The notes under the pieces are model-generated. The model was not told the origin of the DNA and searched no databases. It was given only the letters and a program-made list of their open reading frames with translations. A stretch of 64,000 bases of DNA from Otatea glauca (lineage: Eukaryota > Streptophyta > Magnoliopsida > Poales > Poaceae), in assembly GCA_036346275.1 (NCBI GenBank), contig CM070722.1:27923336-27987335 (forward strand). Reading direction: 5' to 3'. The translations under genes were made by a program, and so were the position numbers. Below are positions 35,141-46,619 of the stretch, piece after piece (position 1 is the stretch's first letter; every line of letters begins with the position of its first letter).

Positions 35141-35772
35141 TAGAGGTGGGCATCAGGTCAGACTTTTTTGGGCTAGCCCGTGGCACTGCGGGCATGGCCC
35201 GGCCCTAGGCCCAACTTGGCACGAAGATGAATGGGTCATGCCAGTACGGAATGGTTTCCTAGGTCGTGCTGGGCCCAGGAACTGGGCACATTGGGAAACT
35301 TGGTCCGACACATCAATTTGGGCCGTGCTCATGCTGGCACGGCACAGAACAACACGAAGGCATGTCCAGCACGATGAACCTACTGTAGGCCTGTGGCAGG
35401 GCACAGCAGCCCGTGGTGGGATGTAGGGGAGAGGAGGAAGCGGAGGGGTACCTGCTCTCACGCCACAGCTCGTGTCGCACGGGAGGGGGGAAGGGAGGTG
35501 ACCGAAGAAGGAAGGAGACGAGAGGAGGAGCAGGCCAAGAGGGGCGGTGGGAGGTGAAGCCGGCGGAGAGACAAAGGGGAGCGAGGGTGCCGAGAAGGGC
35601 TAGCGGGCATGGGGCGAAGAGGCGTAGGGGGCAATGGGGGCGAGCTGAGAAGGCGGCGGGGTAGGTGGTCAGAGGCAGAGGGGAGGCCAGGGAGGTGGAG
35701 GCCGGGACGGCGGGGTAGGCGACCAGAGGCGGAGGGGGATGCTAGGAAGGTGGTGATGAGGACATCACTTCT

Positions 35773-36651
35773 ATGGATATAGCCATACCTGCAAATCCAT
35801 CACCTACACATCAATCGAAAACCGCTGCTGTAATACAAGGTCCGATTACTCGAGCTCGTACATGTCAACTCAATTACCAGGTGAATGCGTTCCTCGGGCT
35901 GCATATAAACATTTTAATGGATGGAATGCTATATAATTCTTGTGATGATGTCCTTTGCCTCAGGAACCAGGGTGAGGAACCAAGCAAGCTAAAGTATAGA
36001 AGAGACGTGCATGAGATGGGTTCAGATTCGACTCCAGGACAAGGCTGACTTGTTTCGGCCGCATCGACTGCACCGAAATCTTGTCAAGTCTACTTTCCAA
36101 CGGATCTGGAATCACATCTAAACTCCTTCTGAGTCGACGGGAATCGTCCAAACAAGTAGCGTCACTTTTCCAGTCCGAGTCAAAGTGGGCCTTTGGCCTT
36201 GTAACAAGGAGAGCCCACTTTAACCTGCGCTCTAGGGTTCCTGGACGCACCCTCCACCATATAAATAGCCAGCCGCTGCCATTAGGGGGCGGGTTTTTTT
36301 AGATCAAAGATAGCAGTTGCTACTTCTTGTAATCGCGCGTGTTGGCTAAACCGCCCGAATTACTTGTCTTTAGAACCCCGTCTTTTGTGATTCTGACTGA
36401 ACTTGTGGTTTCAATTCTAATTTCAGTTGCTTATTCATCTTGTTCTTGCGTGTTCTTGGATTGCTTGCAGGGACAAAGGCCTTCGTGGTCAGGTTGATCG
36501 TGTGCCAGCAAGATTAATAACAACTTCAGGAGTCGGTGTAACGATTGCTAAGGCGTATCGTCTGGGAACGGTGTAGTCGGATCACCAACATCTTCTCCCT
36601 CCCAATCGAAACCATTCCCTCTCATCGAAAGGTCGGACCTATGCTTCTATC
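35773..36651 (+). pseudogene. Gypsy retrotransposon 3' fragment (ORF tail plus LTR) inside the hAT element
   Basis: The frame 35773-36048 holds GPITRARTCQLNYQVNAFLG and a Leu-Arg-Asn tail, a segment commonly seen at the end of grass Gypsy polyproteins. Then follows LTR-like sequence with a TATA-like box in CACCATATAAATAGCC (36254-36269) and an end CTTCTATCA near 36651. The 5' half and primer site are missing. AGGTGG occurs at both borders (about 35746 and 36652), so capture by short homology rather than a full insertion is possible. Family naming is uncertain. Confidence 0.55.
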
Positions 36652-36684
36652 AGGTGGAGAGACCGAGGCGGAGGCGGCGACGGG

Positions 36685-39600
36685 TGTAACATCCCAAAAA
36701 AAAAATTTGCCAAATGTTATTTTATTGCTTAAAAGTGCATTTGTGTTTTTCTGGAATTTATTTGGATTTTTCTGGATTTATTTGAATTAATTCTTATTTC
36801 AAGTTTATTGCCTTTTATTCAAACTTATTTAAATCTATGAAAAGTTAAAATAAAGTTTTGCCAAAAATATTTTATTTAAGTCCAGAATGTCTCAAAGTAT
36901 TTTTGAGATTTTTCCTGGATTTTTCCTAATAGGTTTAATGCTTAAAATAAATAAAATAAATTTCTGGAATTATTATAAATAGGAAATCCTTGGAAAATCA
37001 GTGAACAGTGTTGGGCCGAAGCCCAACACTGTGCGTTGGAAACCCGCGTCGGTGTGGCCCAGATTGGCCCATGAGTGGAGGTGCGCACGCGCACCTCTTG
37101 ATCTTCCATCTGACGGTCAGAGCCATCGCGTGTAAAACTCAAACCCTAGCTCCAGCTGGCGAGGATCGAATCGCACGGTCAAGATTAAGTCGCACCGGTT
37201 TGGGAAAGGTTGAATCGTGTTCGTTAGTTGGTTCGGCGATCCGATCCACCACGCCTCCGCGAATCTCACCGCTCATCCGCCATCGGAGGGTTCTCGCTTG
37301 TCGCCTCCGCTTGGATTCTTCCGCCGCGCGCGGTGTCTCGGTGGACTCGAGTCCGTGTCCTTCGCCTCGCACGCCTCCGCACCTATTTAAGGAACCCTTG
37401 GGTGCGTTGAGTTCCCGCCCGCGCCGCATCAAAACCGCAAGGCCTCGTTGTCCGAGCTCGCGGAACGCCGCAGAGGCCGCCGCCTTCATCGCGGTGAGTT
37501 TCGCCTCGGCGCGCCATTAGCGCGGGAGAAGATTTGGACCGCCGATCGCCGCCAACGCCCCGATTCACCGCGTGGACTCGGTGAGCCGTAAGCCTTCGTT
37601 AATCGCGACCGTTAGATCCAAAACCTCGCTCGAGATTTTGCCGCGTGTGCTTGGCCGGCACCGTCCGATGAGATCTAGGTGCATCGGATGGCGCCGCGCC
37701 GCAGCCCAATCGGTGCCGCCGCGTGGAGGCGCAGCGCCAAGTGTCATGGGCGGGTTCGCCGTGGACCAGCGCGACGCGGTGGACCGGGTCTATGCACCGA
37801 GGTCACGCGTCGGCTTCTGATTGGTCCGGTTCAGCGCTGGCGTCATGGTGACGTCATGATGACGCAGTAATCTATTTTCGGAATAAAAATGCATCTGTTA
37901 AATCGGATTTTCTGATTTTTGCAATTTCAGTATTTATTTCAAACTTCAAAAGGCTGTATCTTTTGCATCGTAACTCGGATTTGAGTGATTCAAATTTCTA
38001 AAAATTTGTAAAATTGAGATCTATTTAATGGTGAATTTTATTTGATTTTTGGAGTTCAATTGCTCTCTGTTTTGGTATTTATTTGCTTTTCTTCTTGACG
38101 CAGAGTACGTTGAATTGTGCGACACTTCGGAGGAAGATCCAGCAACTCAAGAGCAAGTTCCAGAACCAGATCAGGACCTATTCCAAGGCAAGTTGTGCTT
38201 TGATCATGTTGAACCCATGTTTATAAAATTGCTATGTTTGATTTACCCTATTACATATATTTCAAATATACAATTGTTTTAAATTAGATTGGGTTTAGCT
38301 AATATACCAGATTGATCTACACCCTACCTTGTCATTGTATGCCATGATCCATTGTCTCCCTAGATTGGTTAAATATAGTTGGTTAATAATTATAATCAAC
38401 ATTGGAGGATTAGTTCGTATTAGTTGCTTAGCCTTGCCACGTCATCACTTGTGTCAGAATCATTGATAATTAATCTTGATTAATGGAATATGGAACAATA
38501 TTATGAACTGGTGTGTCATGTGGGATCACACGATGAGATTGAGTTGTTGTGGCGAGTCATGTCACGCAACAATGTTGAATTGTTGATGGCACGTGGTGCT
38601 TGGTAATCAACTGGGTGATAATCATTTAGATTGGGGCAAGTGACAAGGGGCGAGTATGCCAAGGTGGGCCCGATGGGCAGAGGGTATGTGGATGTCTTGC
38701 CTTGATCACACTAAGGACTTAACCTTGCAAGCCTTTGACCTGAGGCAATCATGCAACCACATGTCTGGTATGGGCCAGCCTAGCTGAGTAATTTGCAATG
38801 TCTTAATTTTGGTACTATCGTGGTCGGTGTGAGTTCCCGAGTTATGGTGTAATTCACATGGCGCAAGAGGGGGCCCTGGATGTGGTAACCAGTCCCACCA
38901 AAGTTGAAACCTTAGCGGTAGTATCCGGTTAAGCGAGCATTGTAAAGGCTTTGTTATAATCACTCGCCTTGGTGGTGTTTGTTTGTATCGCGTGGGTAAA
39001 GTGCATAACCTCTGCAGAGTGTGAAACTATTCGGATAGCCGTGCTCATGTATTGAGCAATGCTCGGAATTACAGATTAAGGGTTAGCTTAATTAATTGGA
39101 CAACATGGTTGGGATGGCGGGATGCCATCCGGAAGATGGAATTTGACTTAGGATTGGAAACTTGGTTTACTTGAGAAATATCAAGTTATTTACTATTGCT
39201 ATTTGTTTTACATTCTTTACAATCTATTTATCAGATTTGTTCATAAATGATGCTTGTTGCAAAATAGCCATGATAGCCTATCCATTGGAATAAGCTTTAC
39301 ATATAGATACATAGAATTGCATTACAGGCACAACTTGTTGAGTGCTTAAGTACTCACCCTTGCCAAACAACAATAATCAACAGTTGAAGAATCTACACCT
39401 GTTTTGGAAGATGAAGTCCAGGAAGACACGAGTCATTAGGGTCCGAGCCTTGTCGGTTGCCTGTGGTGAACTGATGAGCTATCTACGTTTTCTACTTTCT
39501 GCTGCTTAATTATTAGTTATATTTTCAATCATGCCCTGCGTGGCTTAATAATGTAAGTTGGTCATAAGATCATACATTTAGCTATATCAATAAATGAACT

Positions 39601-39724
39601 ATTATTCTATTATCGTTGTGTATGATGTGATATGTACCAATGTTAAGCTGTGTGCACTAGCGTTGATCCTGGGACTAGTGCGGTAAACACAGTGGGTTCG
39701 AATCAGTGGATTCGGGTCCTTACA
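36685..39724 (+). repeat. Tekay 5' LTR (3040 bp)
   Basis: Runs TGTAACATCC to GGGTCCTTACA. An AT-rich start is followed by a GC-rich block (37010-37830) with a possible TATA box in CCTATTTAAGG at about 37381. An exon-like stretch (38101-38187) ends in GGCAAGT. Further modules are CTTTGATCATGTTGA (38199), the palindrome CTCTGCAGAG (39010-39019) and a hairpin near 39339-39360. Frames such as 37008-37520 reflect GC-rich composition and I do not call them genes. Confidence 0.9.
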
Positions 39725-39728
39725 GAGG

Positions 39729-39740
39729 TGGTATCAGAGC
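39729..39740 (+). other. Primer-binding site of the Tekay element
   Basis: TGGTATCAGAGC four bases after the LTR end. The following bases ATACTGACTGTAGG and CCCTAGATAG are shared with the giant-LTR element. Confidence 0.9.
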
Positions 39741-39868
39741 ATACTGACTGTAGGTCTTGGCCCTAGATAGTATGGAGGTGTCTTGTGTGTGTCCAAACTA
39801 TTTTCTAAAAGAAAATCTAAACTTGACTAATAAAACACTCTCGACTCATCTCATTCTCTACTTCGCCT

Positions 39869-40570
39869 TTGCTGAATTTACCCGCTTTACTTGCCGCTTT
39901 GGTGGAGAACTTATTCAAAGTTCTTGTGGAGCAGATGCCGATCGTTCCGACCTTCAAGGAGTCAGCTGGCGGCTATGCCATGGAGCTGTGGAGAGTACTT
40001 CAGACGCTGGGAGGCTTCTACCGTCCGCTTTATCGAGGAAGCAGCTGGTCAGTTAATGGTGTACACCGAGGATTTATTTGCAAGTCGATTATCTACGCCG
40101 AGAACGAGGAAGCTAGCAGGCCAATCAACATCTCTGCCAGAAGATTCTCGTACGAGGTTGCAATTCAGGAGGTCGCTCGACTTGCTCTTCGCCGTGTCTG
40201 CCGCGACTACGCCGACGAGCTTCACGACTCAATGTTCCACCTTCACCCAGACGTTCAAGCATGCCGACGCCGACGGATCGTGGAGGACGAGTGTGCCACA
40301 GCCACACACCTTGCAGAATTCGCCCTTGCTCAGGAGGATCACATGAGAGAGACTACTCAGGAGTTGGAGACTGTGTACGAGGCACTCAGAGTAGCAGAGC
40401 AGGAGCTTGAGGTGACCCGTGCTTCAGCCATCGGGATGATCACTGAGCTGGGAGAGGCCCTAGAGGCGGTCGAGGATGAGTTGGAGCGCGTGGCTCGAGG
40501 AGTTCAGGAGCCAGTGGGAGAGTCCGAGGAGGATCCAGAGGAGCGAGAGTGGGAGCCGAGGAGAGTGTAG
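39869..40570 (+). CDS. Upstream ORF of the Tekay element, 233 residues, coiled-coil C-terminus
   Basis: An intact frame between the primer site and gag. The N-terminal half contains LYRGSSWSVNGVHRGF and AIQEVARLALRRVC; residues 130-215 are rich in Glu, Ala, Leu and Arg with heptad-like spacing (METxYEALRVAEQELE pattern), likely a coiled coil, and the end is very acidic. It matches no retroviral enzyme or Gag domain that I recognise. It is separate from gag, which starts about 600 bases later. That it stays open while gag and pol are broken is notable. It may be an extra structural or accessory protein of the element; function not known. Confidence 0.65.
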   Translation: MLNLPALLAALVENLFKVLVEQMPIVPTFKESAGGYAMELWRVLQTLGGFYRPLYRGSSWSVNGVHRGFICKSIIYAENEEASRPINISARRFSYEVAIQEVARLALRRVCRDYADELHDSMFHLHPDVQACRRRRIVEDECATATHLAEFALAQEDHMRETTQELETVYEALRVAEQELEVTRASAIGMITELGEALEAVEDELERVARGVQEPVGESEEDPEEREWEPRRV

Positions 40571-41100
40571 ACCTGTTGTTGCAGAGGACCCAGAGTAGGT
40601 CATCGGATAGGTTCGCTCCCATGCCACCACCCGCCGGTGTATGCGCTGGTCGACCTCACCAGGTGGTGGATGAGTGAGTGTCGACCTTGAGCTGTGTTGA
40701 GACTCAAGGGTGAGTCGCGTCTTTAAGTTAGTCTTTACCTTTTAGTTGACGTTAAGGTTTCGTGATTAGTTTGCTTTTTGTAATGCCGAGTGTGCGTTAT
40801 GTGTTGCAAAGCTTGTAGGCTTAAATAAGCGGCCATACCAAGAATAATAAAGAATTATTTCAGTTGGGTATAACCTATCTCCCGCTTTAGAAAGTCTTAC
40901 TTCTTATCTATGCTACATCTACCTTTCCTAACTCAAGAGGCAATCATCGATGGTGAATACTGAGGAACAACGGTGCTTGTGAAGTGGCTCGCGCTGTAAT
41001 GACAATCCCAATGATGGAGGCAGCCCTCAACCACCGCCAAGGGACATGCAAAACTGGGAGCATTTCTTGCGGTACAGACTAACTGATGCAGACTATGATG
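40571..41100. other. Spacer between upstream ORF and gag of the Tekay element
   Basis: No ORF with recognisable product. The last part may include the broken N-terminus of gag. Confidence 0.45.
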
Positions 41101-42050
41101 CTATGATCAGATGCAATCGAGATAACCAACGAGCGACCAACAACAACAACCTCAGAGCTCGAACAACCATGGTGGACCCCGACCTCACTCAAAGTTATCA
41201 GATTTTATGAGGACTCGACCACCAACGTTTTCGGGAAATGTGAACCCTTTGGAAGCCGATGACTGGCTTAGGACTATTGAGAAGAAGCTGCACATCACGC
41301 AATGTGAAGGAAATGAGAAGGTGCTCTACGCCTCTCATCAATTGGAAGGAACCGCGGCAGAATGGTGGGAGAATTATCGTGCCGCCATGGAGCCCCACAA
41401 GAGATCACCCAGGAGGAGTTTACTAATGCTTTCCGCGAAGATCATGTCCCAGAGGGAATGATGGACCTAAAGAAGGAAGAGTTCAGGGCTCTGAAACAAG
41501 GAGGCCAACCAGTGGCCGAGTACCTGAATAAGTTTACCCAGTTAGCTCGCTATGCCCCTGAAGACGTAGCGACGGACAAAGCTAGGCAGTCTCGTTTCAT
41601 GAAGGGACTGAATTCAGATCGCAGTGGGGTGATCACCCACAACTTTCCGCACTTTCGTGAGCTAGTGAATAAGGCTTTGATCCTAGAGGACAAGCGCAAA
41701 GAGCCGGGTGAAAACCGTAAGCGCTTAATGACTAATCGGTGGACGCCCAAACCATCTACGCTTGAGGATGTCACCACAACAATTTGCTAGGTTCCAACCG
41801 CCACCGTGAACAAGACATCAACCCTCGCACTCGCCTCGCCAACCGTAACTTTCGACACCAAAGACAGGCAACAATGCACCAGAGGGAATCAAGATCTACA
41901 AGTGAAAAGATGCTATACCGCAATGAGCCGAGGCACTTTTCTAATAGGTGTCCACGTAGGGAGGCATCACGCCGCCTGCTTTCAACTTGGGAACCACACC
42001 GCCAAAGCACCACCTCGGGAGAAATCGTGCGCGGATCAAGCCGAGCAACC
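41100..42050 (+). pseudogene. Tekay Gag, frameshifted
   Basis: 41207-41461 has the capsid start PPTFSGNVNPLEADDWL and ASHQLEGTAAEWW. A frame shift near 41380 moves the reading to 41362-41790, with EEFTNAFREDHVPEGMMDLK and the LNKFTQLARYAPEDV segment, the conserved retrotransposon Gag core. The nucleocapsid zinc knuckle near 41905-41960 keeps HFSNRCP in one frame but its first cysteines are lost or out of frame. Gag would assemble particles. Confidence 0.85.
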
Positions 42051-42119
42051 CCGCAATCAACAGTGCGTGGAAGGATCAACCACATCACCGCAGATGGAGC
42101 TCAAGAAGCTACGCACGCC

Positions 42120-42480
42120 GTCTTCGGGTAAGTTTCTCGTCAACTCGAGACTGCTACGCTTTGTTTGATTCGAGCTTAGATTCGCTTGTTTCTCAAAGTT
42201 TTGCAACCAAGAATGGATTTAAAGTGGTGAATCTTAAGTGTGTGCTCTTAGTCCAAGCCCGTGATCCGAGCTTAGATCTAGCCTTGGGTGTTTGGGAGCT
42301 AAGTTGCTTATGGATGGGATAGAATTTCTAGCGAATCTTATCTTGATAGATGCGCAATCCCTAGACGTTATCCTTGGAATGGATTGGCTGTCCAAACATA
42401 AGGCTGTTTTGGATTGTGGCCGAAGGATTGTAACATTGGAAGGCCCTAGTGGCAAGAAAGTAGAATTTCAAGCAACCGTA
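42120..42480 (+). pseudogene. Tekay protease, active site altered
   Basis: The frame at 41987-42322 reads ALFDSSLDSLVSQSFATKN, where the family has a DSG active site; the Gly is Ser here. The next frame at 42292 has LILIDAQSLDVILGMDWLS, the usual end of this protease. A frame break near 42300 separates the two. Inactive by both criteria. Confidence 0.8.
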
Positions 42481-43758
42481 GTTCAAGATGGGCAGTTAAT
42501 GGTCAACAGCGTGAAAGCCATCAGCATGGAAGATGTGCCAGTAGCCAGAGAATACCCGGATGTGTTTCCAGAAGATTTGCCAGGACTGCCACCGGACCGT
42601 GATATCGAGTTCGTGATCGAGTTAGCGCCGTACAAAGACCGATATCAAAAGACCATATCGGATGCCTACCGACGAGTTAGTGGAAATGAAGAAGCGATTG
42701 AGGAACCGCAAGAGAAAGGCTTCATTAGACCTAGTTCATCGCCGTGGGAGCCCCGGTTTTGTTTGTTCGTAAAAGGACTAAGTCTTAGAATGTGCATCGA
42801 TTATCGTGAATCGAATGAAGTAACGATCAAGAATAAGTATCCGCTGCCCGTGATCGATGACTTATTTGATCGCTTAAGAGGAGTTGGAGTTTTCTCAAGA
42901 TAGATCTTCGCTCGAGTTACCATCGCTGAAGATCCGAGCGGAGGATGTGCCTAAGACTGCGCTTTTCGCTGCTATGGACATTACGAGTTCACAACATGTC
43001 ATTTGATTGACTAATGCCCCGCATATTTCATGAACATGATGAATAAGGTTTTCATGGAATATTTGGATAAGTTTGTTGTAGTCTTCATAGACGATATCTT
43101 GGTCTACTCGAAGACAGAGGAAGAGCATGCAGAACATCTGAGGATGGTTTTAGACAGGCTGCGAGAACATCAGCTATATGCTAAGTTTAGCAAGTGTGAA
43201 TTTTGGAAGGAAAAAGTCGAATTTCTTGGTCATGTAATGACTACTAAAGGAGTGGCATTTGACCCAAGCAAAGTGGACGCAGTGTTGCATTGGGAGCCAC
43301 CGAAGTCTGTTACCCAGATCCGTAGTTTTCTGGGAATGGCGGGATACTACCGTCGGTTCATAGAAGGATTCTCGACAATTGCTAAACCCCTGACGCAGTT
43401 GTTGAAGAAGAAAAAGAAGTTTGCATGGACGCCAGAGTGCGAGAAAAGCTTTATAGAATTAAAGAAGCGTTTAACGACAGCCCCCGTATTAGTGTTGCCA
43501 GATGTGCAGAATGGATTTGATATTTATTGCGATGCTTCAAAGCAAGGCTTGGGATGCGTGTTAATGCAAGAAGGCAAAGTCGTTGCTTATGCGTCGAGAC
43601 AGTTAAGACCGCATGAAGTGAACTACCCAACGCATGATTTGGAGTTAGCAGCCGTAGTGCATGCTTTAAAGATATGGCGTCATTATCTCATAGGAAATAG
43701 ATGTGAGATATATACGCACCATAAGAGCTCAAATACATATTCACTCAAGCGGATCTGA
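42480..43758 (+). pseudogene. Tekay reverse transcriptase and RNase H
   Basis: 42292-42903 includes YPDVFPEDLPGLPPDRDIEF, then LRMCIDYRESNEVT (the usual Leu-Asn changed to Ser-Asn) and YPLPVIDDLFDRL. A broken stretch follows (42904-43029). The frame 43030-43758 has the catalytic FIDDILVYSKTEEEH intact, EFLGHVMTTKGVAFDP, SFLGMAGYYRRFIEGFS, then RNase H with YCDASKQGLGCVLMQ and HDLELAAVVHALKIWRHYL. The RNase H end is cut where THHKSSNTY replaces the usual TDHKSL. Reverse transcription function is recognisable but not intact. Confidence 0.9.
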
Positions 43759-45104
43759 ATATGAGACAAATAAGGTGGCTAGAGCTAATTAAGGACTATA
43801 ATGTGGGATCCATTATCATCCGGAAAGGCCAATGTGGTAGCAGATGATCCGAGTCGAAGAGCCATAGCGCAAATACGCTAACAATGGAGGATCAACCGTA
43901 ACTATGCAAGGAATTTCGAAGCTAAGGTTGGAGGTCGTTCAAGGAATGGTAGCAGACCGAAGTAAAGCCAACGCCGAAGGTCGATTAGAGAAGGCCGAAA
44001 GATAACGATAAAATTTCTAAGATTAAGGCTAAAAGGAAGAAGGCCTAGCCGTAGACTTCACTCTGATGAGCAAGGAACCATGTTCTTCAAAGGCCGAATT
44101 TGTGTGCTTGATAAAAGGAACTAAAGCAATTGATTCTTGAGGAGGCTCATGATTCTAAGTACTGATTCATCCAGAAGTGCCAAAATGTACCAGATTTGAA
44201 AGAGAGATTTTGGTGGCCTAACATGAAGCGTGAAGTAGCCGAGCATGTTGCTTTATGCGACGATGTCGAGGGTAAAAGCCATGCATCAAAGACCCGTTGG
44301 TTTGTTGCGACCATTGAAAATTCGGAATGGAAGTCGGAGGAAATCGAATGGATTTTATCACCGGTTTACCTAAGACTCGAGGGGTTACGATTCCATTTGG
44401 GTTATTGTGGATCGCCTAACCAAGGTCGCCATTTTATCCCAAGAAAGACCACTTACTCCGAGATCGCTTAGCGAGCTATATATGTCAAGGATTGTATGTT
44501 TGTATGGAGTGCCCAAGAAGATCGTGGTCGCATGTAGGGACCCAATTTACCTCAAGATTTTGGAATAAGTTGCACGGCGTAATGGGAACTCTTTGAATTT
44601 TAGTACAAAGATATCACCCGCATGGATGGTCGACCGAAAGAGTAAATCAGATTTTGGAGGATATGTTGAGAGCTCGTGCTTTAGCGTATACTACGACGTG
44701 GGATAAGTGTTTGCCATATGCGAATTTAGTTACAATAATAGTTATCAAGCTAGCCTACGATGTCACCGCTCGAGGCATTGTATGAACGTGCTTGTCGTAC
44801 TCGCTGAATTGGAACGAAACGGAGAACGCTTGGTTTTTGGGCCGATATTCTCGAAAAGCCGAAAGACAAGTTGCAATGATCGAGAAAGGTTGAAGATAGC
44901 ACGTCAAGATGTAAAGCTACGCAGATAACCGTCGCCGAATTGAGTTTTGAACCGTAAGATCATGTGTATCTTAGAGTTACCCTCTTAAGGGCGTTAAAAG
45001 ATTTCATGTTAAAGGAAGCTTGCGCCAAGATATGTTGGTCCGCTCAAGATTCGAGTCGTCGAGAGAGGTAGCTTATCGCTTAGAGTTGCCTCGACCTTGG
45101 CAGA
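43759..45104 (+). pseudogene. Tekay integrase, heavily decayed
   Basis: Pieces are seen in changing frames: KERFWWPNMKREVAEHVALC (zinc region, 44196-44280, second Cys pair lost), WVIVDRLTKVAHFI-like coding near 44390-44440, sequences matching the DRGTQF and HPQTDGQ regions only at DNA level (about 44500-44700), and a C-terminal GPY-like region near 45000-45060. More indels per length than the rest of the element. No usable frame over 91 codons. Confidence 0.7.
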
Positions 45105-45317
45105 GTGCATGATGTATTCCATGTGTCGCAGCTTAAGAAGTGTCTCAGAGTGCCAACAGAGCAAACCCCGTTGGATGCAATAGAGCTGCAAGAAGATTTG
45201 ACTTACAAAGAGCAACCAGTCAGAATTTTGGATGTTATGGAGCGGAAGACCAGAAACAAGTCTATTCGCTTTTGCAGAGTTCAGTGGAGCAATCATTCCG
45301 AAAGTGAAGCCACTTGA
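45105..45317 (+). pseudogene. Tekay chromodomain, cut by a nonsense change
   Basis: The frame starts HDVFHVSQLKKCLRVPTEQ, the usual integrase end, then PVRILDVMERKTRN and RVQWSNHSESEAT, a chromovirus chromodomain. The codon for the Trp that normally follows EAT is TGA (45315-45317), after which E-R-E-E-coding sequence continues. Chromodomains of this group direct integration to heterochromatin. Confidence 0.85.
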
Positions 45318-45395
45318 GAGCGAGAAGAAGATTTGAAGTCAGAATTCCCGAACCTATTCTCTAATTAGCCCTGAATCTCGGGTCGAGATTCTGTT

Positions 45396-45406
45396 AAGGG
45401 GGGAGG
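45396..45406 (+). other. Polypurine tract of the Tekay element
   Basis: AAGGGGGGAGG directly before the 3' LTR; preceded by ATCTCGGGTCGAGATT, close to the same region of the giant-LTR element. Confidence 0.88.
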
Positions 45407-45408
45407 TT

Positions 45409-46545
45409 TGTAACATTCCAAAAATTTTTTTTGCCAAATGTTAGATTGGGGCAAGTGACAAGGGGCGAGTATGCCAAGGTGGGCCCGATGGGCAGAGGGT
45501 ATGTGGATGTCTTGCCTTGATCACACTAAGGACTTAACCTTGCAAGCCTTTGACCTGAGGCAATCATGCAACCACATGTCTGGTATGGGCCAGCCTAGCT
45601 GAGTAATTTGCAATGTCTTAATTTTGGTACTATCGTGGTCGGTGTGAGTTCCCGAGTTATGGTGTAATTCACATGGCGCAAGAGGGGGGCCCTGGATGTG
45701 GTAACCAGTCCCACCAGTGTTGAAACCTTAGCGGGTAGTATCCGGTTAAGCCAGAGCATTGTAAAGGCTTTGTTATAATCACTCGCCTTGGTGGTGTTTG
45801 GTTGTATCGCGTGGGTAAAGTGCATAACCTCTGCAGAGTGTGAAACTATTCGGATAGCCGTGCTCGCGGTATTGAGCAATGCTCGGGAATTACAGTTAAG
45901 GGTTAGCTTAATTAATTGGACAACATGGTTGGGATGGCGGGATGCCATCTGGAAGATGGAATTTGACTTAGGATTGGAAACTTGGTTTACTTGAGAAATA
46001 CTGAAGTTATTTACTATTGCTATTTGTTTTACATTCTTTACAATCTATTTACTGTATTTGTTCATAAATGATGCTTGTTGCAAAATAGCCATGATAGCCT
46101 ATCCATTGGAATAAGCTTTACATATAGATACATAGAATTGCATTCTGTGCACAACTTGTTGAGTGCTTAAGTACTCACCCTTGCCAAACAACAATAATCA
46201 ACAGTTGAAGAATCTACACCTGTTTTGGAAGATGAAGTCCAGGAAGACACGAGTCATTAGGGTCCGAGCCTTGTCGGTTGCCTGTGGTGAACTGATGAGC
46301 TATCTACGTTTTCTACTTTCTGCTGCTTAATTATTAGTTATATTTTCAATCATGCCCTGTGTGGCTTAATAATGTAAGTTGGTCATAAGATAATACATTT
46401 AGCTATATCAATAAATGAACTATTATTTTATTATCGTTGTGTATGATGTGATATGTACCAATGTTAAGCTGAGTGCACTAGCGTTGATCCTGGGACTAGT
46501 GCGGTAAACACAGTGGGTTCGAATCAGTGAATTCGGGTCCTTACA
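45409..46545 (+). repeat. Tekay 3' LTR, internally deleted (1137 bp)
   Basis: Begins TGTAACATTCC and ends GGGTCCTTACA. It matches 36685-36720 and then jumps at 45443/45444 to the sequence at about 38627 of the 5' LTR, losing about 1.9 kb that include the GC-rich promoter block. TTA at the junction is present at both breakpoints. Palindrome at 45829-45838, hairpin near 46159-46188. Confidence 0.9.
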
Positions 46546-46619
46546 ATGGGAGGCGAGGAGGCGGCTGTGGGGGGCAACAAGGGCCAAGGAGGCAGGCATG
46601 GGCTGTGGGTGAGAGCCGA

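Larger units (their letters stand above)
36685..46545 (+). mobile_element. Tekay-type chromovirus (Ty3/Gypsy) with chromodomain, decayed
   Basis: Plus-strand element: 5' LTR 36685-39724, primer site 39729-39740, an upstream 233-residue ORF, gag, protease, reverse transcriptase/RNase H, integrase remains, chromodomain, polypurine tract 45396-45406 and a shortened 3' LTR 45409-46545. The duplication is ACGGG (36680-36684) and ATGGG (46546-46550), one mismatch. Chromodomain, VFPEDLPGLPP and the long TGTAACATCCC LTR place it in the Tekay/Del clade. Every pol domain has frame breaks, so it is inactive. Confidence 0.88.

Noticed and set aside
37008..37520. 170-codon frame in the Tekay LTR
   Set aside because: Lies in the GC-rich promoter/leader block, overlaps an equally long frame on the other strand, and has no known motif.
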